Assembly (NCBI GenBank): GCA_018907035.1
Contig: JACCIC010000054.1
Span: 1,724,501 to 1,788,500, forward strand
Length of the DNA: 64,000 bases
Source of the DNA: Sycobia sp. Sy_11
Taxonomy: Eukaryota > Arthropoda > Insecta > Hymenoptera > Epichrysomallidae
Direction: 5' to 3'
Of the stretch, positions 1-10,945 are shown in pieces. Below the pieces are notes generated by a model, which saw only the letters and a program-made list of their open reading frames with translations, had not been told where the DNA came from and did no database searches. Each line of letters begins with the position of its first letter. The stretch's first letter is position 1. The translations under genes were made by a program, and so were the position numbers.

Positions 1-423
1 TTCTTTGTACTTTAATGCAATCTTATATTTTTCTTCAGGAGTCCATTCCCAAATAAATTTATAAAATTCAATTGCTTTTAATGTTACTAATAATGATAAC
101 ACCTGTATTTCATGCTCTATGTTATTTTGGGTTATTTGCACTGTAATTAAACTTTTTTCATTCAAATACATAGTTTGAATAGCTTTTTCTATCTCTCTGT
201 CAACCTTGGAACTTAATTCTCCGATAACAATAGTTTTTTCTGTACTTTCGTCTACAAGCTCACTGTAAAAAGCTTGTTTAAATTCTTTAATTGATGCCAT
301 AGAAGTAATAAGCTCGTGAATATATATTTTACAAACAGATAATTCTGTTGGCTTGTTTGAAAAATTTCCTTTACACATAATATCCTTTTTAATCAACACA
401 TTAGCTGACTCCCAATTATTCAT
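1..423 (-). CDS. FKBP-like / TPR co-chaperone, N-terminal part (runs off left edge)
   Basis: An open frame of exactly 141 codons runs from an ATG at 423-421 to base 1 without a stop, so the gene continues outside the window. The first ~120 residues look like a degenerate FKBP-type region. The last ~20 residues contain WEWTPEEKYKIALKYKE, which matches the linker and first TPR helix of FKBP-family co-chaperones (FKBP52, FKBPL and bride-of-doubletime-like proteins), where this segment precedes a three-TPR Hsp90-binding domain. No prolyl-isomerase active site is evident, so a non-catalytic FKBPL/Bdbt-type role is inferred. The frame stays open to 450 upstream of the ATG, and TTTATAAG just before it could be a splice acceptor, so a 5' exon is possible. 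Nearby sequence at 424-769 shows no further exon that I can support. Confidence 0.55.
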   Translation of the reverse strand, partial: MNNWESANVLIKKDIMCKGNFSNKPTELSVCKIYIHELITSMASIKEFKQAFYSELVDESTEKTIVIGELSSKVDREIEKAIQTMYLNEKSLITVQITQNNIEHEIQVLSLLVTLKAIEFYKFIWEWTPEEKYKIALKYKE

Positions 424-769
424 CTTATAAACATGTAATACACATAGAAATTAATAAAATATGTAATTGTAATGAAAATTCCTGAATTATTTCAAGAATA
501 ACAAATAGCATAGCCACATATCTACATTAGGTTCTATAAGGTATTTCATAAAAATTATAGATAGAATACGTTATTCTAAGAAGCTAATAAAGTTTTCTAC
601 ATTGTATGTTTTCCATTATAAATTAATAACCTCAAATTGACTTTATTGTATATATCATATGACATGAGCTGATGATAGCAACTAGAAATGATAACATGAA
701 GATAACAGTATCCCACCTGCCACCTATGGATTAATTCTGAAAGGTCGCCAGTAAATTGATAGTATCACG
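424..769. other. AT-rich flank without recognisable gene
   Basis: This lies upstream (minus sense) of the FKBP-like exon and probably holds its 5' UTR and promoter. I see no clear TATA box, repeat or coding frame. Confidence 0.4.
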
Positions 770-771
770 TA

Positions 772-1161
772 TGGAGAATAGAGAAGGAATGGAAACTTCG
801 CTCGCTTTACATATAGCCGGAGATGGTAGTTCGGATTTGTCCGGTAGATGTTGCTGTTTTGGAAATCCCTCGATGGTTCTGTGTGCAACGGAGAGAGAGA
901 AAGCAAAAGCCAAAACAAGTAAGAGGAAGAAAAGAAACAAAAGTTGGGGAGCAGAGATTTAATTTTCCCCTCTCTTCACGCTCACTACATACTACTACAT
1001 ACCTTTTACTATATATCCCCACTCTCTTTTCTGGAAATACATGTATTTTAACGAGCAACCTCACAGGGTGTCACCGCCTTGCGGCTAACTCTGTCCCGAA
1101 GTCCTGCCGTGTAATTTGACATGGTTTTAGCGGAATTTCCACGCCTTCTCTCAATTCTCCA
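772..1161 (+). mobile_element. MITE copy A with ~26-bp terminal inverted repeats
   Basis: The ends read TGGAGAATAGAGAAGGAATG and, inverted on the right, CCACGCCTTCTCTCAATTCTCCA. A TA dinucleotide flanks both ends (770-771 and 1162-1163), as expected for Tc1/mariner-superfamily insertions. It has no coding capacity: the short ORFs inside change frame against the sister copy. The body matches copy B (1200-1560) in inverted orientation, including the blocks around 840-900, 905-985 and 1030-1160. It was probably mobilised in trans by an unidentified transposase. Confidence 0.75.
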
Positions 1162-1199
1162 TATTTCAGAGCCAAGCGAGCGCTTTAAAGACATGCACA

Positions 1200-1560
1200 T
1201 GGAAGGTAGAGAGAAGGAGTGGAAACACCGCTAAAATCGTGTCAAATTATACGGTAGGACTTCAGAACGGAAATGGCCGTAAGGCGGCGGCACCCTGTGA
1301 GGTTGCTTGTTCAAATGCATGTATTGCAGTGAGCGTGGAAAGAGGGAAAAGTTAAATGTCTGCTCCCCTACTTTTGCTTCTTTTCTTACCCTTACTTAGT
1401 TTGCCTTTTGCTTTCTCTCTATGTTGCATGCAAATCCATCGAGGGATTTCCAAGACAGGGACGTCTACCAGACAAACCTGAACTATCATCTCCGGCTAAT
1501 TTTTGATAAGTTTTGCCCATGTAAAGGAGTGGAGTTTCCACTCCTTCTCTCTACCCTCCA
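1200..1560 (-). mobile_element. MITE copy B, inverted relative to copy A
   Basis: Read on the minus strand this is the same element as copy A: it starts TGGAGGGTAGAGAGAAGGAG and ends in the matching inverted terminal repeat at 1200-1226. TA follows the outer end (1561-1562), while the inner end has CA instead of TA. The two copies are separated by only 38 bases, forming an imperfect palindrome of almost 800 bp. Confidence 0.72.
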
Positions 1561-1561
1561 T

Positions 1562-2867
1562 ACTCTGAAATCCCAAAAAGCCAAACGTCAGATGTTGTCT
1601 TTTTCAGATCGAAAGACTAGTTCGGCAACACAGTTGAGAACCCTTCTAGCCGAAGAAAAAAACTGTCCACGCACCGCACAGCATGCGCTCGCGCTCCAAA
1701 CCGTTGCACTTCAGCTCGCGCAGGCTTTCACATATAACTTTTATAGTTTTATTACCCTTACCCATGCTCAGCATAGCAGTTTTTTCTAACGTACTTTTTT
1801 TGTTCTTTTTTTCACTCTTTGTTCTGTTTTCGCCTCGATTTTATATTATTAAGATAAGAAAATTAAAAATGCTGTTTTTCTAAAACTACTAAAAGTATAT
1901 AGTCACTCATCAGTAAATGTTTTAGAAAAGCTCTGTATGTCTTGTAATATACCTACCAGGCTATTTCATTAATGTCGTTTACATTTTAAATTTATAATAT
2001 TTTTTTGTAATATTAATTTTATCTATTTGGCTGCATGACTCTATAAAACAAAAATTTTATAAATAAAATCGGATAATCTATTGTTATAAAATTGTGTTAT
2101 AAAATTTATTAATGTTATTTTACATTGATTAAAAATTAACAGTTATACTATAATTATAATATATAAACTATATAATTTATTGCAATTGATTTTAGTATTT
2201 AAATTAAATATTTATATTTCGTTATGCATTATAAATCAAGTCATGAATTTTGACATTTCTTTGGTGGATAAATACAACTATTACATATATTATCTTACAT
2301 CTAACATTTTTCTTTACATTAGTGATTTTTAGATTATCCAATCCCTCAAGTTCTATTACAATAATATGTCTAAAATATTATATTTAAAATATTACAATTT
2401 CTATAATAATTTAGTAGAAATCTTTTTTATGATATATTACAAGCTTGCTTATGAAATATTACTATAATTCCCATGCACAAATTGAGCTCAATAAATATTT
2501 ATTTCTCAAAAAAGATTTTTAGAAGTATTTCTGTTAACAAATAATTCGTTCTCTAAAAATGAATATGAACAAACATATAATTTTTTCAAATTGAAATGTT
2601 TCAATTTTTTAATAGCTTTGACTACTTATAAATTCAGAATTAATTGACTTTTTTAAAAAATTCAAAATTCTACTTAATTAGCAATTTTTAATTATTTAAA
2701 TCCAATTTTTTACATAATTAAAGCAGTCAACATTTTTTAATAAACTGAATTAAAAAAAATCATAACTTTTTAAAAATATTCATTGTTGTAGGGTGAACCT
2801 TAAAAGCTATTTTTACTTAAAATGGACTACAATTTTAGTAAAAAATTTTTTAGTATCAAATTTGTAC

Positions 2868-2868
<1 letters not shown>
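1562..2868. other. AT-rich intergenic stretch
   Basis: From about 1800 the composition is extremely AT-rich, with many short A and T runs. The bit at 1600-1790 is GC-richer but shows no conserved frame or motif. No gene is supported. Confidence 0.4.

Positions 2869-2906
<38 letters not shown>
2869..2906. repeat. (TA)n microsatellite
   Basis: About 19 TA units. It is separated from the next array by a short non-TA block with a TGATGATG motif. Confidence 0.9.
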
Positions 2907-2912
<6 letters not shown>

Positions 2913-2921
2913 TGATGATGC

Positions 2922-2922
<1 letters not shown>

Positions 2923-2961
<39 letters not shown>
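2923..2961. repeat. (TA)n microsatellite
   Basis: It directly abuts the 11-bp inverted repeat that opens the LTR-like region at 2964. Confidence 0.9.
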
Positions 2962-2963
<2 letters not shown>

Positions 2964-4376
2964 TGTAACGGGGCCTTATTAGAAGTAAGTACGGTTCTGA
3001 TACCTTATTTTATTTCTATAAGCCGTTACAATTATTTATAGGACTTACCTGTAATTAATTATTTCTCATTGCCAAGGTTTTACCTACCTTAGCTAGAAAC
3101 AATTATTAAAATTTTTTAAATAATTAATTGTGAATAAAAATATTCTTCTTTATCGCCGTTGGTCCTATAAATATTTTTCAATTCTTAAAAGAAATTGAAT
3201 AAAAATCGATCGCACGGCTGTCAGTTAGAAAAACGGCAATTGTTTACTATGAAATAATAAATAATATTAAAATTATTAATAATAAATATAATAACTGCGG
3301 GAATTCACCGCAGAGGTGGCAGGGTTCTGAATCGCCAATGTCAGAATTTATTGGGTTTAATGAGTAAAATATAAATAATTTATAATAACAATTTAAATAT
3401 ATATTTATTAAATTGTAAATAATGGTATAAATTATTATTTAAGTCCCTAAGTACACTCGCGTTTCTACTCTTTTATAGATTGTGATTTGGTCGAGAATAA
3501 GAGAGATTTAATTTCTTTTGAAATTTAAATTTCGCGCGTTTTATGTTAATATAATGCGGTTTTCATGCGCTAGGAGCCGCCACTGTATCTCAATATATAT
3601 TATAATTGCACGATTCTCTCTCGACCACTTGTACGCACGGGCGGGATACACCGTCGCACACACGCGTACAAGTTAATCACGCTCTATAAATATGCTTGAG
3701 TGCGTATACAATTTCTGCTCGAATTTTTCACAAACGCACACAAGCTAATTGATTTACTTTGATCACTCTAGTTTATAATTATTTATTATAATTCATTAAT
3801 TATTGCGTATAAAGTAAAATAACATATATTTACGCGTATCGAAATTAATCCGAATATAATCAAATACAATAAATCTATATCGGTACAGATAATTCCAGCA
3901 CGAACGGCCGTCGACGCACATATACGCGAGAACGAGATAGCTCAATTTAAATTTCAAATACCTAACAATATTCAGCGGTATTTAAACTGCAGCTCACGTT
4001 GCGGGCCCGTAATTCTTCGGTTGTTGATATTTTTTTATTGTTTCCTTTTTAATCTTTTCGATATTCTTTTATTTCTCCTTTGCCTTGTTGGAATTGGTTG
4101 GTAATACTCGAATCAAGGAACAACAATAACAAAAACGATTAACAACAAATAAAACAACGAAAAAATTCTTCAAAATAATAACAACAACGGTATAAGAAAA
4201 CAATATAATAATTCGAAAGAGAATCTAGTGTGTCTGCTTGATGCTTCGACAACAATTCGACTAACTATATTTCTTCCCCCACTCCCTTACCTCCAGCTAG
4301 AGTTCGACAGCGGCTATAACAAGCCGTCTGTCTCTCTCTAGTTCAAAACGAGCACCGATATTTGGTGCACGTTACA
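2964..4376 (-). mobile_element. LTR-like non-coding region of a retroelement (candidate)
   Basis: The region is bracketed by TGTAACGG at 2964 and CGTTACA ending near 4376. A second CCGTTACAATT at 3023-3032 forms an 11-bp inverted repeat with 2962-2972. Read on the minus strand, a stretch ending TTCTGACA is followed by TTGGCGATTCAGAACC at ~3324-3339, which resembles an LTR end plus tRNA primer-binding site (TGG start). This could be a gypsy-type LTR/leader remnant connected with the gag scrap at 4920-5190. No partner LTR was found, so boundaries are uncertain. Confidence 0.3.
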
Positions 4377-4919
4377 ATATATATTATATGGCCTGTATAG
4401 AGAAATTTCACTCAAAAAAATTACGGCACACGAAGACGTGGTATTCGTATACTTACGCCCTCACCTAGCATATTACAATAATATTACAAATAATGCAAGT
4501 AAGGACTGCCCTAATCATTGCCCTTACATGAAATATTAGGTCCCTGCTTCTCGGTACAAGTTATCCTGTTTACAGTTGAAACAATTTCCAGAACTGTTCC
4601 GCACTTATTCTATTAAGATTTCCTCTTTGACTAAATAATCAACTCATAACTAACTTAACAATCTTGAGTTCACCTTTCATCTTCACAGGAAGAGATTTCT
4701 TTCTAATTTAATCCTCTTTGATCTGAAGCTCATCTTCCACAAATTTTGTCCGTTGTGACATTTGGATTGTTTCACTTTAGTAAGGTGTAAATCTAATTTC
4801 TCTTTATTCTGACCTGCTCGTTTCTGATTACTTTCTTTTATATAATAATATCTGTTATAATCTCTTCTATCGCTCTATATCTATTTCTTCTGTCCTTAGT
4901 TATAACAGTCTCTCTTTTT

Positions 4920-5190
4920 CTATACTAAAACTTTTCCTTCCTTTTGTTCATGTGCCGGGAGCAGTCTCGACGGGCGTACTTTCCCTGCCAGCAGTTGTAA
5001 CAGTGCCGCCGGGGCAGGTCCAGCCAGCGCCGTGTCCGGACTGGCTTCAAGCCATCGAATAATACCCCCGTCAAGTCGGGATATCTTTTCCAATATGTGC
5101 GCTTCGGAGAACGCCCAGCGCACGGGGGATTCATTATCGGAGGTTCGGCGGGAGTCGGCGGCCTTCCTCACGACTGGACGGGCCATCACG
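4920..5190 (-). pseudogene. Retrotransposon gag scrap with degenerate zinc knuckle
   Basis: In the frame of 5134-4925 the minus strand encodes RRHCYNCWQGKYARRDC, a CX2C...C zinc-knuckle pattern in which the usual His is Tyr/Lys. A neighbouring frame (5189-4920) gives a Gag-like stretch rich in Arg, Ala and Leu, so the two halves are probably one gag broken by a frameshift. The segment is markedly GC-richer than the flanks. No protease or RT follows. It may belong with the LTR-like DNA at 2964-4376. Confidence 0.42.
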
Positions 5191-5479
5191 GTATCATCTT
5201 CTGACGTGGACGATGACTATGACGAATCGAGACCACCACCGCGGAATGGGGGCAATGGCTCTACTGCCGACTGAGACACTTCAGGAATCGGTTCGAATTC
5301 GGGGAACGGCCTGTAGCTTCGGTGATGAAAACGCAACAAATTGTTTATCCTGTAAGAAAAATTATAGACCACTGAACTGCTGGTTGGGTCAATATAGAGG
5401 GTATTTAATACTTTCTGTTTCAAACCACTCAGCTTCTCTTTTAAACAGTTTACATAACAGTTCTCCTGGGCGTTGGCTT

Positions 5480-7370
5480 AAAACTTTCAAAGGCCGGACA
5501 CTTGATACATTGTCATTAACAAATGGTATGCTGTGCATATTTTTTCTATTATCATTATACATTTAAAATATTTACTTTATGCTTAATGTAAACAAAACTA
5601 ATAAATATTTATATTAATGGTCTTAAAGCCTTTTTATAAACAATTGAGTTTAAAATTATATACAAAGTCTGTAAAAAAGATAGAAATATTTATTACTTTA
5701 GGATATTCATTTCACATAGGTTATTATATTTTGAAAGTAATATTGTACCTATGATGATCCATCGATATTTTTGACATAAAATAGATGCCATTATGAGGGC
5801 ATGTCCTTTTACCAATTTCCTCTTGTAGTGATGGATAATATAAATCATATGGAATTTCGCGGGTTTTTTTAAACACTGGTCTAATTGTTAAAGATTGTCG
5901 TAAATGAATGATGTAAATGATTTGGATTTTTATAATCCGATGGATGTGGGATGACCATTGATCATTGGATCAACGGATATGGAGCAGGTAAAAACCTTTG
6001 ATATAAAATTGTTTTTCATTTACTTTTGATTAGATTAAATTTTCGAATTTGATAATCTCAAATGAAATAAAAATGAATATATATATATATATATATTCCA
6101 ATTTTAAATATTTTTTTAAGATTTCAATTTTAAAGAATTAACTGTTTTATTTAAGTAATTTGTTTTTTTAATTTAAATATTACCTAAAGCAGATTCTTTC
6201 CCGTACTTACTTTCCCGTACATGATTACGGTACTAAAGGAAACCTATAGATTTTGTCGACTTCGGAACAACTTCATTACTTGACATATATTTTGCAGTTA
6301 TGTTATATGGCTGTCAATAGTCATGATGGACCAGATTTCAGTCAAAGTTTCTTCAGCAAAATGAAATTTTTTTAATTTTAATTCTTCATCAATCGTATTA
6401 CCATTTGTGTCAAGATGGCTACCAAAATGATCGTGAGGGAGAAGTAAACCTGAAAGTTCTCTACTAAGAGGTGTGTATTCAAGAGTTCGTACTTACGTGC
6501 AAGGAATGTATGTTCAGCGGTAAATAAAAATCGCAAGATGAATTCTATAGGTTAACATGAGTTTATTAAAAGAAAAATAATGGCATAAAAAACCTCCACT
6601 CAGTGAGTGGAGGAACAAGCCGAAATTAATGTTAAGAAAACAGTATTATTTAATGAGATAATAAGATTTGATCACGAGATCAGCTGATTGCTATATATTT
6701 ACGAACGCAAGTAATAATAGATAAATAAGTAATAGCTAACGCTTATAAAGGAATAAATATATTAACACAATTTTACGTTATAAAAATGGAGCCGTTAAGA
6801 ATCGCTTAATATAAACTCACGGAGTACTCCGATGCGCGCGAATCGAGCGTCGGCGAGTCCAGATACTCGCGTAGCTCGTGAGGTCTATTAGGGAAAGAGG
6901 TGCTCCGCGAATACCTCCTACTCTGCGTTGTGGCCCCGACGTCTCGGACACAGTTTTACTCCTAACCGCAACAGCAGTCAACGGGCACAAAGCCGCCGGG
7001 AGCACTCTCGGATTTCCGTATCAAACAGAATTTCCACAAGGGCAAGGTCCCTTGTACCGTTGATGCGCCAATTTTGCTTCAAATACCTAGCTGTGCACAA
7101 ACAGACACGCACACATACACACAACGCCGATAAACTTTCAAATTAATTTTTAAAACTAAAAGCGTGAATCAACTAACAAATAGTTCTTGAGCTCGAACAG
7201 TAGCTTCGAATCGTGATGACGGCCGAATATAAAGTGCTCTTCCTTGGCTTAGCAAAAGTTCTGGAAGCGATGAGACACAGCGAGGATATCATAAAAAGGA
7301 GACCATAATTTTTAAAGGCGGGCTCGACGCCAGGTAGGCTTCTCCACACTATAAAGGCCTTGGTCATCCG
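5480..7370. other. Intergenic stretch, no gene supported
   Basis: Mostly AT-rich. 6800-7080 is GC-richer and, on the minus strand, contains TTGGCGCATCAACGG near 7068, which looks like a primer-binding-site remnant of another LTR element. A short (TA)n lies at 6077-6096 and a perfect hairpin at 6593-6613. Otherwise I see nothing. Confidence 0.35.
6593..6613. repeat. Perfect short inverted repeat (hairpin)
   Basis: CCTCCACT and AGTGGAGG flank CAGTG, a perfect stem extendable to 10 bp. It stands alone in AT-rich DNA with no T-run or adjacent ORF that would make it a terminator. Confidence 0.6.
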
Positions 7371-7377
7371 TCGCACG

Positions 7378-7676
7378 TGTTCAACACCGGCGCGCCAATT
7401 CGAACACAGAACGATTTACTTAAAAGGTCCCATTCAGAAATTTCATTAATGGCCCTAGTAGAGTCATTAAGGGACCTTTCCTCATTTAGACGAGGAAGCC
7501 GAGCGTGCGAGAGAGAAAGAGAGAAAGAGCTAAAGTGAGAGCGACGGAGACAGAGAGCGCGCGGGTAGTATAGAGAGAGAGAGACAGAGAGAGGATAGTG
7601 GTCACATAGCCAGCCTGAGCCATCACAGTTCTGCTTCGATGGTAGGTGCGCGACATATGTTCGCATGGCTTGAACA
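7378..7676 (-). mobile_element. BEL/Pao 3' LTR (299 bp)
   Basis: Read on the minus strand it begins TGTTCAAG and ends GTTGAACA, the TGTT...ACA ends usual for BEL/Pao LTRs. It sits immediately downstream of the pol remnant and is preceded by the purine-rich AGGCAGGCGGAA, a plausible polypurine tract. The interior has long CT-rich runs (7500-7600). No matching 5' LTR is visible upstream of pol, so a target-site duplication cannot be tested. Confidence 0.6.
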
Positions 7677-7732
7677 TTCCGCCTGCCTTCGTCCGTCGGA
7701 CGAATATCTCTTCTCTTAAGTACATGGAATCA

Positions 7733-10700
7733 CTATAGGTCTTTTCCAATTTCTGTATACAAGGCACATAGGCGTGCGATGTGCCATCGTAATGTTGTCG
7801 TTGCCGTTCGTACTGTCACCACTCTTACATGCCCATCCGGTCCGGGGAATGTCTCGAGGACTCGTCCTAGTGGCCATTTAGCAGGAGGATGACGGTCGTC
7901 TCGAAGCACTACTAGTTGACCGGGAATGAAATTCTCTGTTGCGGTACGCCACTTACTTCTTTCTTGAAGGTGTAGCAATCAGCCCAGCGCTTCCAGAATT
8001 GATTGCGGATGCGTTGCATCAGCTGGTAGCGGTTCAATCGATTCTCAGGCGCATTGGGTGGTTCTTCGTCCGGGATAATCCCAGGTGTTTCGCCAAGAAG
8101 AAAGTGTGCAGGCGTGAGCGCATTCAAATCTTCTGCATCAGAGGTGAGGAGGCACAGCGGGCGTGAGTTAAGGCACGCCTCGATTTCAGCGAGTACAGTT
8201 GAAAACTCCTCGAATGTTAGCGTATGCTGACCGAAGGCTCTCTTCAAGTGGTGTTTTACCGATTTAATACCAGCTTCCCATATACCTCCATAATGCGGCG
8301 TCGTGGGCGGTATAAACGTCCAGGTAGTCCCGTCGTTTGCCATTGTTGAAGCGGTGGATTGGTAGAATTTCGACGCTGCATCGAACATACATCGGAGCTC
8401 TTGGTCTGCTCCTGTAAAAGTTGTTGAATTATCACTATAAAGATAGCGACATCTGCCACTTCTGCTGAGAAAGCGTCGATATGCTGCTATGAATGCAGCT
8501 GTAGTTAGGTCACTCACAGCCTCCAGGTGCACCGCTCGGGTAGTGAAACAGACGAACAGAGCAATATATCCCTTATACGCGCGTTGATCACGTCCCTTGC
8601 TTGTTCGAATTGGAAACGGTCCTGCATAGTCGACGCCCGAAGTTGTAAACGCTCGGGCTGGTGTCACTCGGTTGGCTGGCAGATCTCCCATTATTTGTTG
8701 GGCCATGCGAGGCTTCACGCGTTGACATGTTATACAATTTCGGATTACAGTTTTTACGAGCTGATTTCTACCTAAAATCCACGCTTGTCGCATTACCATA
8801 CTAGTTGTAAGTGTTGATCCACCATGAAGCGCGAGCGCATGGGTGTGTTTAATGATTAATCGGCTTAAACTCAATAGGCGTGGCAGTATCGGCGGATATT
8901 TTCTCTCAAGTGTTAAGTTTGCCTGCGAAAGCCGGCCTCCTACACGTATGATACCATCGTGAAAGTTCCGATGCTGTAAGAAAGGTTGCAAGTGTACATA
9001 AATTATTTACACGTCTGCGTAATTTCAGTAAAGGCCGTATGCAGTATGCGGTGGCGCGAATTAGACGCGTCAAACTTGAAAATCGCGTAAGTAGTTCAGG
9101 TTCGGATATATTAACTCGCGCATGCATGATTTGCGTAGTTTCTGACTGGTGAGGCCGGCTGTCGCATGGTGGCGAGAGCCAGATGGGACCACGTCACCAT
9201 AAGTTGAACTTACTTAATTCGTCGAGGCTCGCTCCTCGCGTCGCAACATCGACCGGGTTATCCTTTGTAGGAACATAAGCCCATTTAGCGGCAGGTAGTT
9301 CGGTCTGAATATGGGAGACGAGGTTGGCGACAAACGTCTTTCAGTGGCAGGGATGTTTGTTAAGCCATTTCAAAACAATTTGACTGTCCGACCACATATA
9401 TATAGGCACATCCTTCATAATTTCAAGAGGCTTTAAGTGACACACGAGTTTTGTCAAGAGACTAGCACCGCATAGCTCAAGATTAGGCACACTTATTGTT
9501 TTTACGGGCGCAACTTTTGTTTTTGCTGCTAAAAGACAGGTATTAATCGTGCCATTGCTATCTTGAATACGCATATATACAGCTGCAGCATACGCTCGTG
9601 AAGATGCATCCGAAAACCCATGAATTTGATACGCTTGATTACCGTAGGTTCCCAGCCACCGACTCACAGATAAACTAGAAAGTGACGATAGCGAGTTGTA
9701 ATAATCTATCCACCGTTCGCGTAAATCTATAGGTAAGGGAGTGTCCCAGTCGCACTTACGGATCCACAGATCTTGCATCAAAATTTTCGCTGTTATCGAT
9801 ACCGGTGATAACCAGCCTAAAGGATCGAAGAGACGAGCAATATCGGAAAGAATGCTTCTTTTCGTAACGTCTTCTGACCGAATATTTAATCCCGATAAAC
9901 TGAATGTAAAAGAATCGTCCGACGGGTTCCAATGCACGCCCAAAGTTTTTATAGTATCACCGCGATCAATTGATTTCAGAGGCGAAGCCTCAGCTTGCGT
10001 CGTATGCGGGGGAAAAATTTGCGGGTCATTCGCGGCCCACTTGTCTAATTGTATACTGGCAGATTGAAGGATATTAATTAGATCTTCGCATTTTCGTATC
10101 GCGACTGATATTTCATCAACGCCAACGAACATATCGTCCACATACGTATTAACCTCCAGACAACGTGCGCCGAGGGGGAACCGTGCACGTTGATCTTGTG
10201 CTAATTGCGAAAGGGTTCGTAGTGCTAAAAAGGGTGCACAATTGGTCCCGTACGTAACGGTGTTCAGATAATATTCGACCGGGGGATCTTTACTACTTGG
10301 CGACCATATTATGCGCTACAGATCACGGTCCGGGGGAGCAACGTTTATTTGTCTAAACATTTTTATGATATCGGTTGTAAAGACAAACCGATATCGTCGC
10401 CAATTTGAAAGGATTGCAGCGAGATCCTTTTGAAGAGAGGGCCCGGACAGTAAGAAGTCATTTAACGAATGACGATCATGTGTTTTCCGCGACGCATCAA
10501 ACACGACACGAATTTTCTTGTTGTGCACGACCGCATGGTGTGGCAAATACCATGCGCGGGAGTTGTTAAGTTCGGTGTTTGGGATGCGGGACATATGGCC
10601 AAACAGCTCGTCGTCCCTCATAAATTCCCGATACATATCAGCGAGCCTGGGATCTCGTTTAAAACGGTTATGTACAGAACGCAGCGATCCTAAAGACATT

Positions 10701-10945
10701 AAACGGGTTTCACGCGCGACCTCGAGCACGTTTATTTTTATTGGAAGACGGACCGTATATCGGCCATCCGCCTCCCGCCTGTGTGTCTCGGAAAATTGCC
10801 GTTCGCACGCTGCGTCGGTGGTTTCAATTTATTTTTCGAAATCGGCACCTCTTCAATATTCCAATATTTCTCTAACGCAAAATTTAAATGCTCAGTACTA
10901 ACGCCTGTATGCAGCGTTCTAAGCGGGTCTTTTTCCCAATCTTTC
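7733..10945 (-). pseudogene. BEL/Pao retrotransposon pol (RT, RNase H, integrase), broken
   Basis: In minus-strand order: a pre-RT block (10945-10740, with NIEEVP), reverse transcriptase with the catalytic YVDD at ~10150 followed by MFVGVDE, RNase H (9870-9340), the BEL linker, a zinc-binding integrase N-terminus with CITCQR near 8690, the integrase core (VDYAGPF, YSDNST, GGIWEAG), and the C-terminal GQLVVLRDDR block ending at 7733. Breaks: frameshifts near 10830, 8970 and 7965, and in-frame stops at 10316-10318 (TAG), 9341-9343 (TGA) and 9194-9196 (TGA). Gag and protease are missing upstream, so the 5' half has been lost. It cannot make a functional Pol. Confidence 0.88.
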
